NCBI RefSeq assembly: GCF_007827045.1
Contig: NZ_RPFW01000006.1
Location: 558,001 to 622,000 of the forward strand
Origin: Trebonia kvetii
Lineage (GTDB): Bacteria; Actinomycetota; Actinomycetes; Streptosporangiales; Streptosporangiaceae
Length of the DNA stretch: 64,000 nt
Direction: 5' to 3'
Of the stretch, positions 25,914 to 33,208 are shown piece by piece. Both the position numbers and the translations under genes were made by a program. Each line of letters opens with the position of its first letter. Position 1 is the stretch's first letter. The notes under the pieces are model-generated. The model was not told where the DNA came from and searched no databases. It saw only the letters and a list, made by a program, of their open reading frames with translations.

Positions 25914-26813
25914 TTACCTGACGACGTTGGCGAGGGCTGAGTCGATGGGGGTGGGCACGAGGCCGAACTCCCGTTCCGTCACGCTTGAGTCGATGGTGAA
26001 GGGCCGGCTCCACTGGTAATAGGTGTGCCGCAGCTCCTTGACGGTCGCGTCGAACAGGCCCGCCGCCCACAGGGCGGCGTACGGCATCGACGTGATGCGC
26101 GGCGCCGGCGCCCCGTTCAGCTCGGTGAACCTGGTGGCCAGCTCGCGAATGGTGAGCGGCGCATTGGTCGGCACCAGCCAGCCGCGTCCCCATGCCCGTT
26201 CCGTGGTGGCGGCGGTGACCAGGGTCGTCGCCACGTCGCTGATCGACGTCCAGCTGTGCGGAACATCGAGCCGCGCGGGCACAAACGCGCGCTTGCCGGC
26301 CAGCAGCGGCTTGGCCAGCACGAAGCCGAAGATCGAGTTGGCCTCTATGTAGTCGCTGGCGCGAACCTCGGTCGCGCGGATCTTCCCGGCCTGATGCGCG
26401 GCCAGCATGTCGCGCCACATGTCGGCCCGCAGCTTCAGCTTGGGCTGCATCGCGGCCAGCGGCGTAACGTCGGTGATCGGCCCTGCCACCGGCCCGTAGC
26501 CGTAGACGTTGCAGGCGCTTGCCAGCACCGCGCCGCTTGACTCGGCCGCGCGCAGCAGGGCCTGGTTCAATGGCGGCCAGTCGGTGAGCCACTGGTCGTA
26601 CGGGGGATTCGCGCAGTTGTACAGCGCGCCGGCGCCCTTGGCGAGATCACCGAGCCGCGCCGAGTCGGTCGCGTCCGCGGCCACCCGCTCGACCTCCGGG
26701 CGCTCCGGGCCGCTTCCCCGCCTGGTGATGACCCGTACCTGCTCACCGCGGTCGGCAAGCAGGTTTGCGGTGGCGGTGCCGACCGGGCCGGCGCCGACGA
26801 TCACGTGCAGCAT
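25914..26813 (-). CDS. NAD-dependent epimerase/dehydratase-family protein (atypical SDR)
   Basis: 299 residues. The nucleotide site is 'HVIVGAGPVGTATANLLADR' at the N-terminus (GxGxxG, dinucleotide type), with mid-protein 'SACNVYGYGPV' and C-terminal 'FGLVPTPIDSAL'. Members are often called nucleoside-diphosphate-sugar epimerases, but substrates are mostly unknown. It ends 8 bp from the convergent PadR stop. Two related palindromes lie just upstream, so it is probably under a TetR- or MarR-type repressor encoded elsewhere. Confidence 0.82.
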   Translation of the reverse strand: MLHVIVGAGPVGTATANLLADRGEQVRVITRRGSGPERPEVERVAADATDSARLGDLAKGAGALYNCANPPYDQWLTDWPPLNQALLRAAESSGAVLASACNVYGYGPVAGPITDVTPLAAMQPKLKLRADMWRDMLAAHQAGKIRATEVRASDYIEANSIFGFVLAKPLLAGKRAFVPARLDVPHSWTSISDVATTLVTAATTERAWGRGWLVPTNAPLTIRELATRFTELNGAPAPRITSMPYAALWAAGLFDATVKELRHTYYQWSRPFTIDSSVTEREFGLVPTPIDSALANVVR

Positions 26814-26833
26814 GTCAGACTCCCATCGTGAAC

Positions 26834-26900
26834 GAGAGCATCGCTCTCAGATGAGATCAGTGTGCACGAGTGCCTGGGCGCATGTCAAGAGCAGTGCTCT
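26834..26900. promoter_or_regulatory. Twin operators upstream of the epimerase-like gene
   Basis: GAGAGC-ATC-GCTCTC (26834-26848) and AGAGCAGTGCTCT (26888-26900) are palindromes sharing the 13-mer AGAGCAxxGCTCT, 53 bp apart start to start, or about five helical turns. They sit between the epimerase and nitroreductase starts. No regulator gene adjoins them. Confidence 0.65.
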
Positions 26901-26956
26901 CGAATGTGTGCAGCGATCTTGAATGAATAAGCCCGTGCTTGGTGTTGAGACCTGAC

Positions 26957-27466
26957 ATGCAGACCTGGGAAGCCATCGAGTCGCGTCGCAACGTACGATC
27001 CTTCACCGACCGCGCGATTCCGGCGGCAGATCTAGACCGGATTCTTGAGGCGGGCCGCAGGTCTCCGTCCTCACAGAACTGGCAGCCGTGGGACTTCATC
27101 CTCGTCACCGACCGCGAGCAGCTGCGCGAACTGGCAAAGGTCTTCGCGGGAGCCGGCCACGTGGCGGGCTCGGCGGCGACCATCGTCGTGGTCGGACCCG
27201 TCGCGGACAACGAATTCCACCGAGCCCAGTTCGACCTGGGGCAAGCAACGATGGCCATGACACTCGCGGCCACTGACCTGGGCATCGGCAGCTGTCACGC
27301 GGGCGTCGCCGATATGCGGCTCGCCCGTGACGTGCTCGGCCTGCCCGGCGACCGTGACTGGGCGCTGCTCGTATCGCTCGGCTACCCGGCCGACCGCCCG
27401 CTCACGCCGGTCAAGAATCCCAAGCGCCGGCCGTTCAGCGACGTCGTGCACCGCGGCCGCTGGTAA
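26957..27466 (+). CDS. Nitroreductase-family protein
   Basis: 169 residues from the ATG at 26957. Family features: 'IESRRNVRSFTDRAIP' (FMN phosphate-binding Arg residues), 'RRSPSSQNWQPWDFILV', a central 'LGQATMAMTLAATDLGIGSC' helix and C-terminal 'YPADRP'. FMN-dependent dimers of this family reduce nitro groups, quinones or flavins with NAD(P)H. It is divergent from the epimerase-like gene, so the twin operators may control both. Confidence 0.9.
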   Translation: MQTWEAIESRRNVRSFTDRAIPAADLDRILEAGRRSPSSQNWQPWDFILVTDREQLRELAKVFAGAGHVAGSAATIVVVGPVADNEFHRAQFDLGQATMAMTLAATDLGIGSCHAGVADMRLARDVLGLPGDRDWALLVSLGYPADRPLTPVKNPKRRPFSDVVHRGRW

Positions 27467-27473
27467 CCCGGGT

Positions 27474-27941
27474 TCAGTATTCGCCCTTGATCACGAAGAA
27501 GGAGCCGCGTATGGTTCCGGCCAGCTTCGACTTCTGCCGGGCGAACTTAAAGCCTGCCGCCCCCAGTTCCGCTGGGACTTCCATGCCTTCGGAGAGCTTG
27601 AACCCGACGGCGCGCTTCCCGGCGTCCGCGATGGTGTACATCACGTTGATCGACAAGCCGGACTCGTAGAACACGTACGCCATCCGGATACCGTCCACCT
27701 CGAAGGAAGTCACCTCAAGCGGACGGGCGGCGATGTCGAGCTTGCGCTCGTCGGCGAGGATGCGGTTCACGTAGTCGAGAGTCTCCGGTTCCTCGCTGGC
27801 GGGGCTCACGGTGAAGACGTGACCGTACTTGTTCTTGAAGTAGCGCGCCTCGTTGGCCCGCAGCCCGGCGAGAGCCTCCGCGACCGGAGACGTCTCCAAC
27901 CCGACGGCGGACACGTCCTCGAAGTCGACGACGTACGGCAT
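27474..27941 (-). CDS. Conserved hypothetical protein
   Basis: 155 residues from the ATG at 27941, set by GGGAGGGG 7 nt upstream. It is a soluble mixed alpha/beta protein with no signal peptide ('YFKNKYGHVFTVSPASEEPE', 'GIRMAYVFYESGLSINVMYT', 'AGFKFARQKSKLAGTIRGSF'). I do not recognise the family. It is convergent with the nitroreductase and divergent from the SnoaL-FMO gene. Confidence 0.6.
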   Translation of the reverse strand: MPYVVDFEDVSAVGLETSPVAEALAGLRANEARYFKNKYGHVFTVSPASEEPETLDYVNRILADERKLDIAARPLEVTSFEVDGIRMAYVFYESGLSINVMYTIADAGKRAVGFKLSEGMEVPAELGAAGFKFARQKSKLAGTIRGSFFVIKGEY

Positions 27942-28072
27942 GTGGCCCCTCCCGATGACGATCCCTGCCCGATGACGATCCGTGCAGGCAACGGTAACGG
28001 ACGGGCGACCTGGATCGCCGAGTGCGGTGCACCTAGGCTGGCAAGACAGCCGTCCCATGGCGAGGAGGCCAC

Positions 28073-29893
28073 GTGACCCAGACCGTCGACCAGCAGGCGA
28101 GCGCTGCCGCGTCCGAAACCGACGCGTGGCTCAGCGCGTTCCAGCAGGCACTCACGGCACGCGACGCCGACGCCGCGGCGGCGCTGTTCGCCGACGAGAG
28201 CTACTGGCGCGACATCGTCTCGTTCACCTGGAACATCACCACGGCCGAGGGGAGCGCGGGTGTCGCGGACATGCTGCGCGCCACCCTCGACGACGTCGAT
28301 CCCGTGGGCTTCCGTGTCACCGAGGAGCCGGCCGAGGCGGACGGTGTGATCACCGCGTGGCTCGCCTTCGAGACCAGGGCGGGGCGGGGCAGCGGGTTGC
28401 TGCGGCTGGTCGGCGGCAAGGCGTTCACGCTGCTCACGACCCTCGACGAGCTCAAGGGGCACGAGGAGCCCGCCAACGACCGGCGGCCCAAGGGCGTGCG
28501 CCACGGCGCCTTCCGTGACCGGGAAACGTGGGCAGAGGGCCGGGTCCGTGAGGCCACCGAGCTCGGCTACACCGTGCAGCCAGAGGTGCTGATCATCGGC
28601 GGCGGCCAGGGTGGCATCGCGCTCGGCGCGCGGCTGCGGCAGCTCGGGGTCCCGACGATCATCGTCGAGCGGAACGAGCGGCCCGGTGACTCGTGGCGCA
28701 AGCGCTACAAGTCCCTCGCGCTGCACGACCCGGTCTGGTACGACCACCTGCCCTACATTCCGTTCCCGGCCGGCTGGCCGGTGTTCTCACCGAAGGACAA
28801 GATCGGCGACTGGCTCGAGATGTACGCGAAAGTCATGGAGCTCAACTACTGGGGCTCCACGACCTGCAAGTCCGCCGTCCGAGAGGGTGACGGCTGGGTC
28901 GTCGTCGTCGAGCGCACCGGGGCTGACGGCACAGTCGAGGAGATCACGCTCCGGCCCAGGCAGCTGGTACTGGCTTTGGGAGCATCCGGCCTGCCGAGCG
29001 TCCCGGAGATCCCCGGCAGCGAGAAGTTCCGCGGCGACCAGCACCACTCGTCGGCTCACCCGGGTCCCGACCGGTACAAGGGCAAGCGGGCCGTGGTGAT
29101 CGGGTCGAACAACTCCGCGCACGACATCTGCGCCGCGCTGTGGGAAGCCGGCGCCGACGTCACCATGGTGCAGCGCAGCTCGACGCACGTCGTGCGGTCC
29201 GACTCGCTGATGGACCTCGGCCTCAGCGACCTGTACTCCGAGCGCGCCGTCGCCGCCGGCATGACCACGTTCAAGGCCGACACGATCTTCGCCTCGCTGC
29301 CTTTCCGGTTCCTGCCCGCGGTGCAGACCCCGGTGTACAACGCCATCAGGGAGCGCGACGCCGAGTACTACCGGCGGCTGGAGCAGGCAGGCTTCGACCT
29401 CGACTTCGGCGAGGACGACTCGGGCCTGTTCCTCAAGTACCTGCGGCGCGGGTCCGGTTACTACATCGACGTCGGCGCGTCGGAACTTGTCGCGAACGGC
29501 GACGTCAAGCTGGCCAAGGGGCAGGTGACCGAGCTGACCGAGGATGCGGTCGTCCTCGATGACGGCACGAGGCTCCCGGCCGACCTCGTCGTCTACGCGA
29601 CGGGCTACGGCTCCATGAATCAGCTGGCCGCCGACATCATCGGCCAGGACATGGCCGACAAGGTGGGGAAGGTCTGGGGGCTCGGCTCTGGTACGACGAA
29701 GGACCCGGGCCCGTGGGAGGGCGAGCTGCGCAACATGTGGAAGCCGACGGCCCAGGAGGGCCTGTGGTTCCACGGCGGCAACCTCGCCCTGTCGCGCTAC
29801 TACTCCCTCTACCTGGCCCTGCAGCTCAAGGCGCGCATGGAGGGCATACCGACACCGGTATACAAGCGCGCCCCGGTGCACCACACCGAATAG
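28073..29893 (+). CDS. Flavin-containing monooxygenase with an N-terminal SnoaL-like domain
   Basis: 606 residues. Residues about 15-150 look like a SnoaL/NTF2-type barrel ('WLSAFQQALTARDADAAAAL', 'SYWRDIVSFTWN'). A group B flavoprotein monooxygenase follows: FAD motif 'VLIIGGGQGGIALGARL' (near 172), NADPH motif 'AVVIGSNNSAHDICAAL' (near 342) and 'DLVVYATGY' near 505. The FMO/BVMO fingerprint is degenerate ('FRGDQHHSSAHPG'). It likely oxygenates a sulphur, nitrogen or carbonyl substrate; the extra domain may shape substrate entry. It is monocistronic. Confidence 0.88.
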   Translation: MTQTVDQQASAAASETDAWLSAFQQALTARDADAAAALFADESYWRDIVSFTWNITTAEGSAGVADMLRATLDDVDPVGFRVTEEPAEADGVITAWLAFETRAGRGSGLLRLVGGKAFTLLTTLDELKGHEEPANDRRPKGVRHGAFRDRETWAEGRVREATELGYTVQPEVLIIGGGQGGIALGARLRQLGVPTIIVERNERPGDSWRKRYKSLALHDPVWYDHLPYIPFPAGWPVFSPKDKIGDWLEMYAKVMELNYWGSTTCKSAVREGDGWVVVVERTGADGTVEEITLRPRQLVLALGASGLPSVPEIPGSEKFRGDQHHSSAHPGPDRYKGKRAVVIGSNNSAHDICAALWEAGADVTMVQRSSTHVVRSDSLMDLGLSDLYSERAVAAGMTTFKADTIFASLPFRFLPAVQTPVYNAIRERDAEYYRRLEQAGFDLDFGEDDSGLFLKYLRRGSGYYIDVGASELVANGDVKLAKGQVTELTEDAVVLDDGTRLPADLVVYATGYGSMNQLAADIIGQDMADKVGKVWGLGSGTTKDPGPWEGELRNMWKPTAQEGLWFHGGNLALSRYYSLYLALQLKARMEGIPTPVYKRAPVHHTE

Positions 29894-30002
29894 CGGCTAG
29901 CACGCGCGGCTATTGACTCTGCGACACGATCTCCCCCACCGTTGAGAGTAACAACGGCAGGCAGCATCGGGGGGACGCCCGCCAGGCTGCACTAGATGCG
30001 GT

Positions 30003-30314
30003 GTCATCGTCGCGCTCTTCGCGATGGTCTTCACCTACATGGCCTTCAACGTCTACATGGCCTTCAACGTCGCCGACCAGGTGTTGCTCGCGCAGGGGCT
30101 GCACAATGCCTTCGGCTGGAACGCGAACCTGGTCGCCATCGTGGTCACGGTGGGCGCCGCGCTGCTGGCGATCTACGGCTACGACTGGGTGCACCGCCTC
30201 TTCCGCTGGACCCTGTACATCCTGCTGCCGCTGATGATCGTCGTCACCATCGGCGTGATCGCGGGCAAGGCGGGCGGCGTGCCCAGCCACCACGCCTACG
30301 GCTTCAACTGGCCG
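30003..30314 (+). pseudogene. Fragment of an NCS1-type purine/cytosine permease
   Basis: About 104 codons encode hydrophobic helices typical of the NCS1 family: 'QVLLAQGLHNAFGWNANLV', 'VGAALLAIYGYDWVHRLF', 'LYILLPLMIVVTIGVI', 'HHAYGFNW'. The match starts without a start codon context and ends abruptly at 'GFNWP', where an oppositely oriented gene remnant begins. The regions before and after are missing. The segment 'YMAFNV' is directly duplicated. Confidence 0.6.
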
Positions 30315-30319
30315 CGTCG

Positions 30320-30764
30320 AAGAGGCTGGCCCCTGCCCGTGCGGAGTGCGGGCAGCTTCGCGATGGTCCACGTCTTGCCGTTCAGGGTCGCGGCGGCGGC
30401 CTTGCCGGTGTGCGGAAGCGCGCGCAGGTTGATGTCCTGGCCGCGACCACTTCTTGCCGCTCCACACGTCCGCGAACCCGGCTAGGGGCTCCGGCGGGCC
30501 GAGGACGTCGCCGGTATTGCCCACGGCGACGCAGTACGTGGCCGACTTGCACGAGACTCCGGTGAGCGCGAAGCCCGCCGGCGTCGGGAGGGTCTTCCAC
30601 GCTGTGCCGTTCCACGCTTCGGCGAGCGTGGCTCCGATTGTGTCGCTCGACCAGGAGCCGACCGCGAGGCAGTTCTTCGCCGAGGTGCAGGACACGGCGT
30701 CAAGATCGCCGAAGATGGCATTCAGCCCGGTCGGCAGGACTGCAGTGACCGCCGGGCAGGACAC
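30320..30764 (-). pseudogene. Fragment of a secreted Cys-repeat (SC-x5-C) protein
   Basis: The upstream part reads 'AVSCTSAKNCLAVGSW' and 'GVSCKSATYCVAVG' with 'WNGTAWKTLPTPAG' between, the same Ser-Cys-x5-Cys blade repeat as the large secreted protein at 58566-60335. After 'WSGKKWSR' (about 30441-30445) the repeat-like reading continues one frame over ('NLRALPHTGKAAA', 'LNGKTWTIAKLPAL') and stops at the junction with the permease fragment. No signal peptide is present, and both ends are lost. Confidence 0.55.
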
Positions 30765-30892
30765 GCCGAACAGCTCGTTGGTGTCCCGCCTCTCAATTGC
30801 TTCTGTGCGAGAGACGCGGGAGCGGGGGACATGGTTGTCCGGATCGCGCAGCGACGCTCGTCAATTCATGATCTTTCCGGCATGCTTGCGCA

Positions 30893-32367
30893 ATGACAAA
30901 ACGCGCCACCGTTCTGGCCGCGACGCTCGTGACGCTGGCGGGCTTTGCAGTGCCTCTGGTCAGCACGTCGGCGCAGGCAAAGCCAATGCGGCCAGACGTC
31001 TTCCCCGCTGAGTGGTGCGGCAACCAGGCGCCGCCGTGTGTGGTGTCCGCCTCGCGCAACGGTGTCGCCATCACCGAGAATGATCCGACCTACGCGGTAT
31101 CGGCGGCGGGGTCGCTGCAAGCCGACGGTGAGATCCTCACCCAGTGGGGGATAGCGGACGCGCAGGCACCAGGCTCGTTCGAGACATGGCGCCGGGGGAT
31201 GCCGGGATTCCGTTCAGCATCACCGTCAACGTCGGCGCGCACCCGCCTCGCGTCGTCGACGAGTACGCAGGCGGTGTGAGCGTCACCGACGCCTTCGACA
31301 AGGTGGCCGGCACCTGGGACGTCACCGTGTCCGGCGCGGCTGTCGAGCAAGGGGTAAACGCCGACTGCAACGCGACCACCTGGACCTGCCCGCAGAACGA
31401 GACCAACACGATCGTCGCCTTCCAGGGTGAGATCGGCGACTGGCAGCAATGGTCCGATGCGGCCCAGTGGAACGATTTCGACGGCCTCAACCAGTGGACG
31501 AACGCCGAACTGAGCGAGATACCGCCGCAGATCACCGGGAACCCGCTCACCATCAGCGAGGAGCTCGGCAACTCCCACGAGTTGAACGGCCAGGTGTTCG
31601 AGGGCTTCTGGGACGGGGTGCTGCCCAACGCGCTCCTTGTGGACATGGGCATCAACGACCCGGCCACGCTCACCTCCGCTGGCATCTCGGCCGGCGTGGG
31701 GACGGGAACCGTGACCGTCACGCCGGGACCGGCATCGACCGAGATCGTGATCACCGGGATCACGTTCTCGGCGCGCATGGTGCACATCAAGCGTGGCAGC
31801 ATCACACCGAACGCCCCGACAAAGCTGAGCACACGCCGGACGTCGGCGACGGTGGCCTCCCTCTCCTTCCGCGCGGCGCGAGCCCGCGGCTCTTATGTCC
31901 GCTCCTACCAAGGCCGCTGCGTGGCCCCGCATCACCCCACTCGTTACGGCACAGGCTCCGCCTCGCCGGTGAAGGTGACCTCGCTCATCCGAGGGGTCAA
32001 TTACAAGTGCCAGGTCCGGGCGAAGGTCTCGGTGGGCTACGGTCCCTGGACCGGCTTGACCGCGGCGCGGGCGGCCAGCGCTGTCAGCCTCACCTTGTCC
32101 CGGTCGTCGGTGGCTTACGGGCACGAGAGCGGCGAGAAGCTAACCGTCAAGGTCAGCTCCCCGCTGGGCGGCACTCTCACCGGCACCGTCACCATCAAGA
32201 TCAAATCCACCGTGCTCTGCACCATCAGCCTCGCGAAGGGCGCCGGCAGCTGCACCCTGTCCGCCAAGCGCCTCAAGCCGGGCACGTACTCGCTCACCGC
32301 CGCCTACGGCGGCAGTACCTACTACGCCGGCGCCGAGGCCAGCAAAACCCTGAAGGTGACCAAGTAG
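30893..32367 (+). pseudogene. Frameshifted secreted protein with fibronectin-like and Ig-like domains
   Basis: The ATG at 30893 begins a signal peptide ('VLAATLVTLAGFAVPLVS', cleavage near 'AQAKP'). This frame runs to about 31198; the rest of the protein continues one frame over from 'DAGIPFSITVNVGAHPP' to 32367. One extra G in the G5 run at 31194-31198 would give a continuous chain of about 491 residues. The C-terminal half holds a fibronectin III-like domain ('VKVTSLIRGVNYKCQVRAK') and a final Ig-like domain ('TVLCTISLAKGAGSCTLSAK') that closely resembles the C-terminus of the secreted protein at 58566. Either a real frameshift or a sequencing indel. Confidence 0.65.
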
Positions 32368-32392
32368 CGGGCCTCCGCCGATCGAATGCGCC

Positions 32393-32595
32393 TTAGATCT
32401 CCGCGATGATCCGCCGTCGCTTCTCGGCGTATTCGTCCTCGGTGATCGCCTCCATCGCACGGAGGGAATTCAGTTCCTGCAGGCGCTGGGCCGCGGAGGG
32501 CCTTGGCGGTGTCCACCTAGCGGAATGTTATTGGCCTTGAGGATCTGGAAGATCTCTTCATTGCAGACCTCCTTCGTCGTGGATGACACCGCCAT
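32393..32595 (-). pseudogene. Frameshifted small SHOCT-domain protein
   Basis: The upstream frame encodes 'MAVSSTTKEVCNEEIFQILK' followed by 'ANNIPLGG'. The next frame, ending in a stop at 32393, encodes 'AQRLQELNSLRAMEAITEDE' then 'YAEKRRRIIAEI', a typical SHOCT C-terminal helical pair (short, often at protein ends). A single-base change near 32515-32520 would join them into a protein of about 67 residues. The start may be this ATG or one 13 codons upstream. SHOCT domains act in oligomerisation or membrane localisation. Confidence 0.5.
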
Positions 32596-32702
32596 CAACC
32601 CGAACCGATCACTCGCACGGCATTCGCACCGCATTCGCACGGCCAGGGGGCGGCGGGGTAACCCCGCCCCCCGGCACGTTCCCGCCCGCACACGTGGGCT
32701 CA

Positions 32703-33104
32703 TTACCCGAGAACCTCCAGGTAGTGCCGGTTGTACATGATGCCGAGGATGTTGCCGAACGGGTCGACGACCGAGGCGGTGACGAATCCGGGGCCACGCT
32801 CCACCGGTTCCTCGTAGGCAGTCGCTCCCATGGAGATCAGCCGTTCGTAGCCGGCCCGCACGTCGTCGACGTGCCAGTAGATCACCGCGCCCGCGGCCGT
32901 GGCCGGCCGGCCGTTCGGCGCGAACCGGCTGTCGATGATGCCGAGTTCGTGCTGGTAGTCGCCGATGCGGAACTCAACGTAGGCCGGCGTCCCCTCGGCT
33001 GGGCGCACGAAGTACGCCTCGATTCCGAGCAGCTCGGCATACCAGGCCCGGGCGGCTGCGACGTCGTCGGCGAACAAGCTGACCGTGGACAGTCCGCGCA
33101 ACAT
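32703..33104 (-). CDS. VOC-superfamily (glyoxalase-like) protein
   Basis: 133 residues; AGGAGAAGGACC precedes the ATG. A single VOC module pair: 'STVSLFADDVAAARAWYAEL' at the N-terminus and 'ASVVDPFGNILGIM' at the C-terminus, with metal-ligand candidates in 'HELGIID' and 'IYWHVDD'. The substrate is unknown; relatives include glyoxalases, dioxygenases and antibiotic-binding proteins. A perfect palindrome lies 48 bp upstream of the start. Confidence 0.85.
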   Translation of the reverse strand: MLRGLSTVSLFADDVAAARAWYAELLGIEAYFVRPAEGTPAYVEFRIGDYQHELGIIDSRFAPNGRPATAAGAVIYWHVDDVRAGYERLISMGATAYEEPVERGPGFVTASVVDPFGNILGIMYNRHYLEVLG

Positions 33105-33151
33105 GGTCCTTCTCCTTCTGTCTGCCAGTGACAGTTACGAGTCTCCGACCT

Positions 33152-33176
33152 AAAGTGCTCAACTACTGAGCACTTT
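33152..33176. promoter_or_regulatory. Perfect 10-bp inverted repeat (operator or terminator)
   Basis: Arms AAAGTGCTCA (33152-33161) and TGAGCACTTT (33167-33176) with a 5-nt loop. It is upstream of the VOC gene and just downstream of the tricorn stop, both leftward. The A/T flanks suit either a repressor site for the VOC promoter or a terminator for tricorn. Confidence 0.55.
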
Positions 33177-33208
33177 TATTCGGAAGCTTGGACCGTGCGC
33201 GCTGACCG

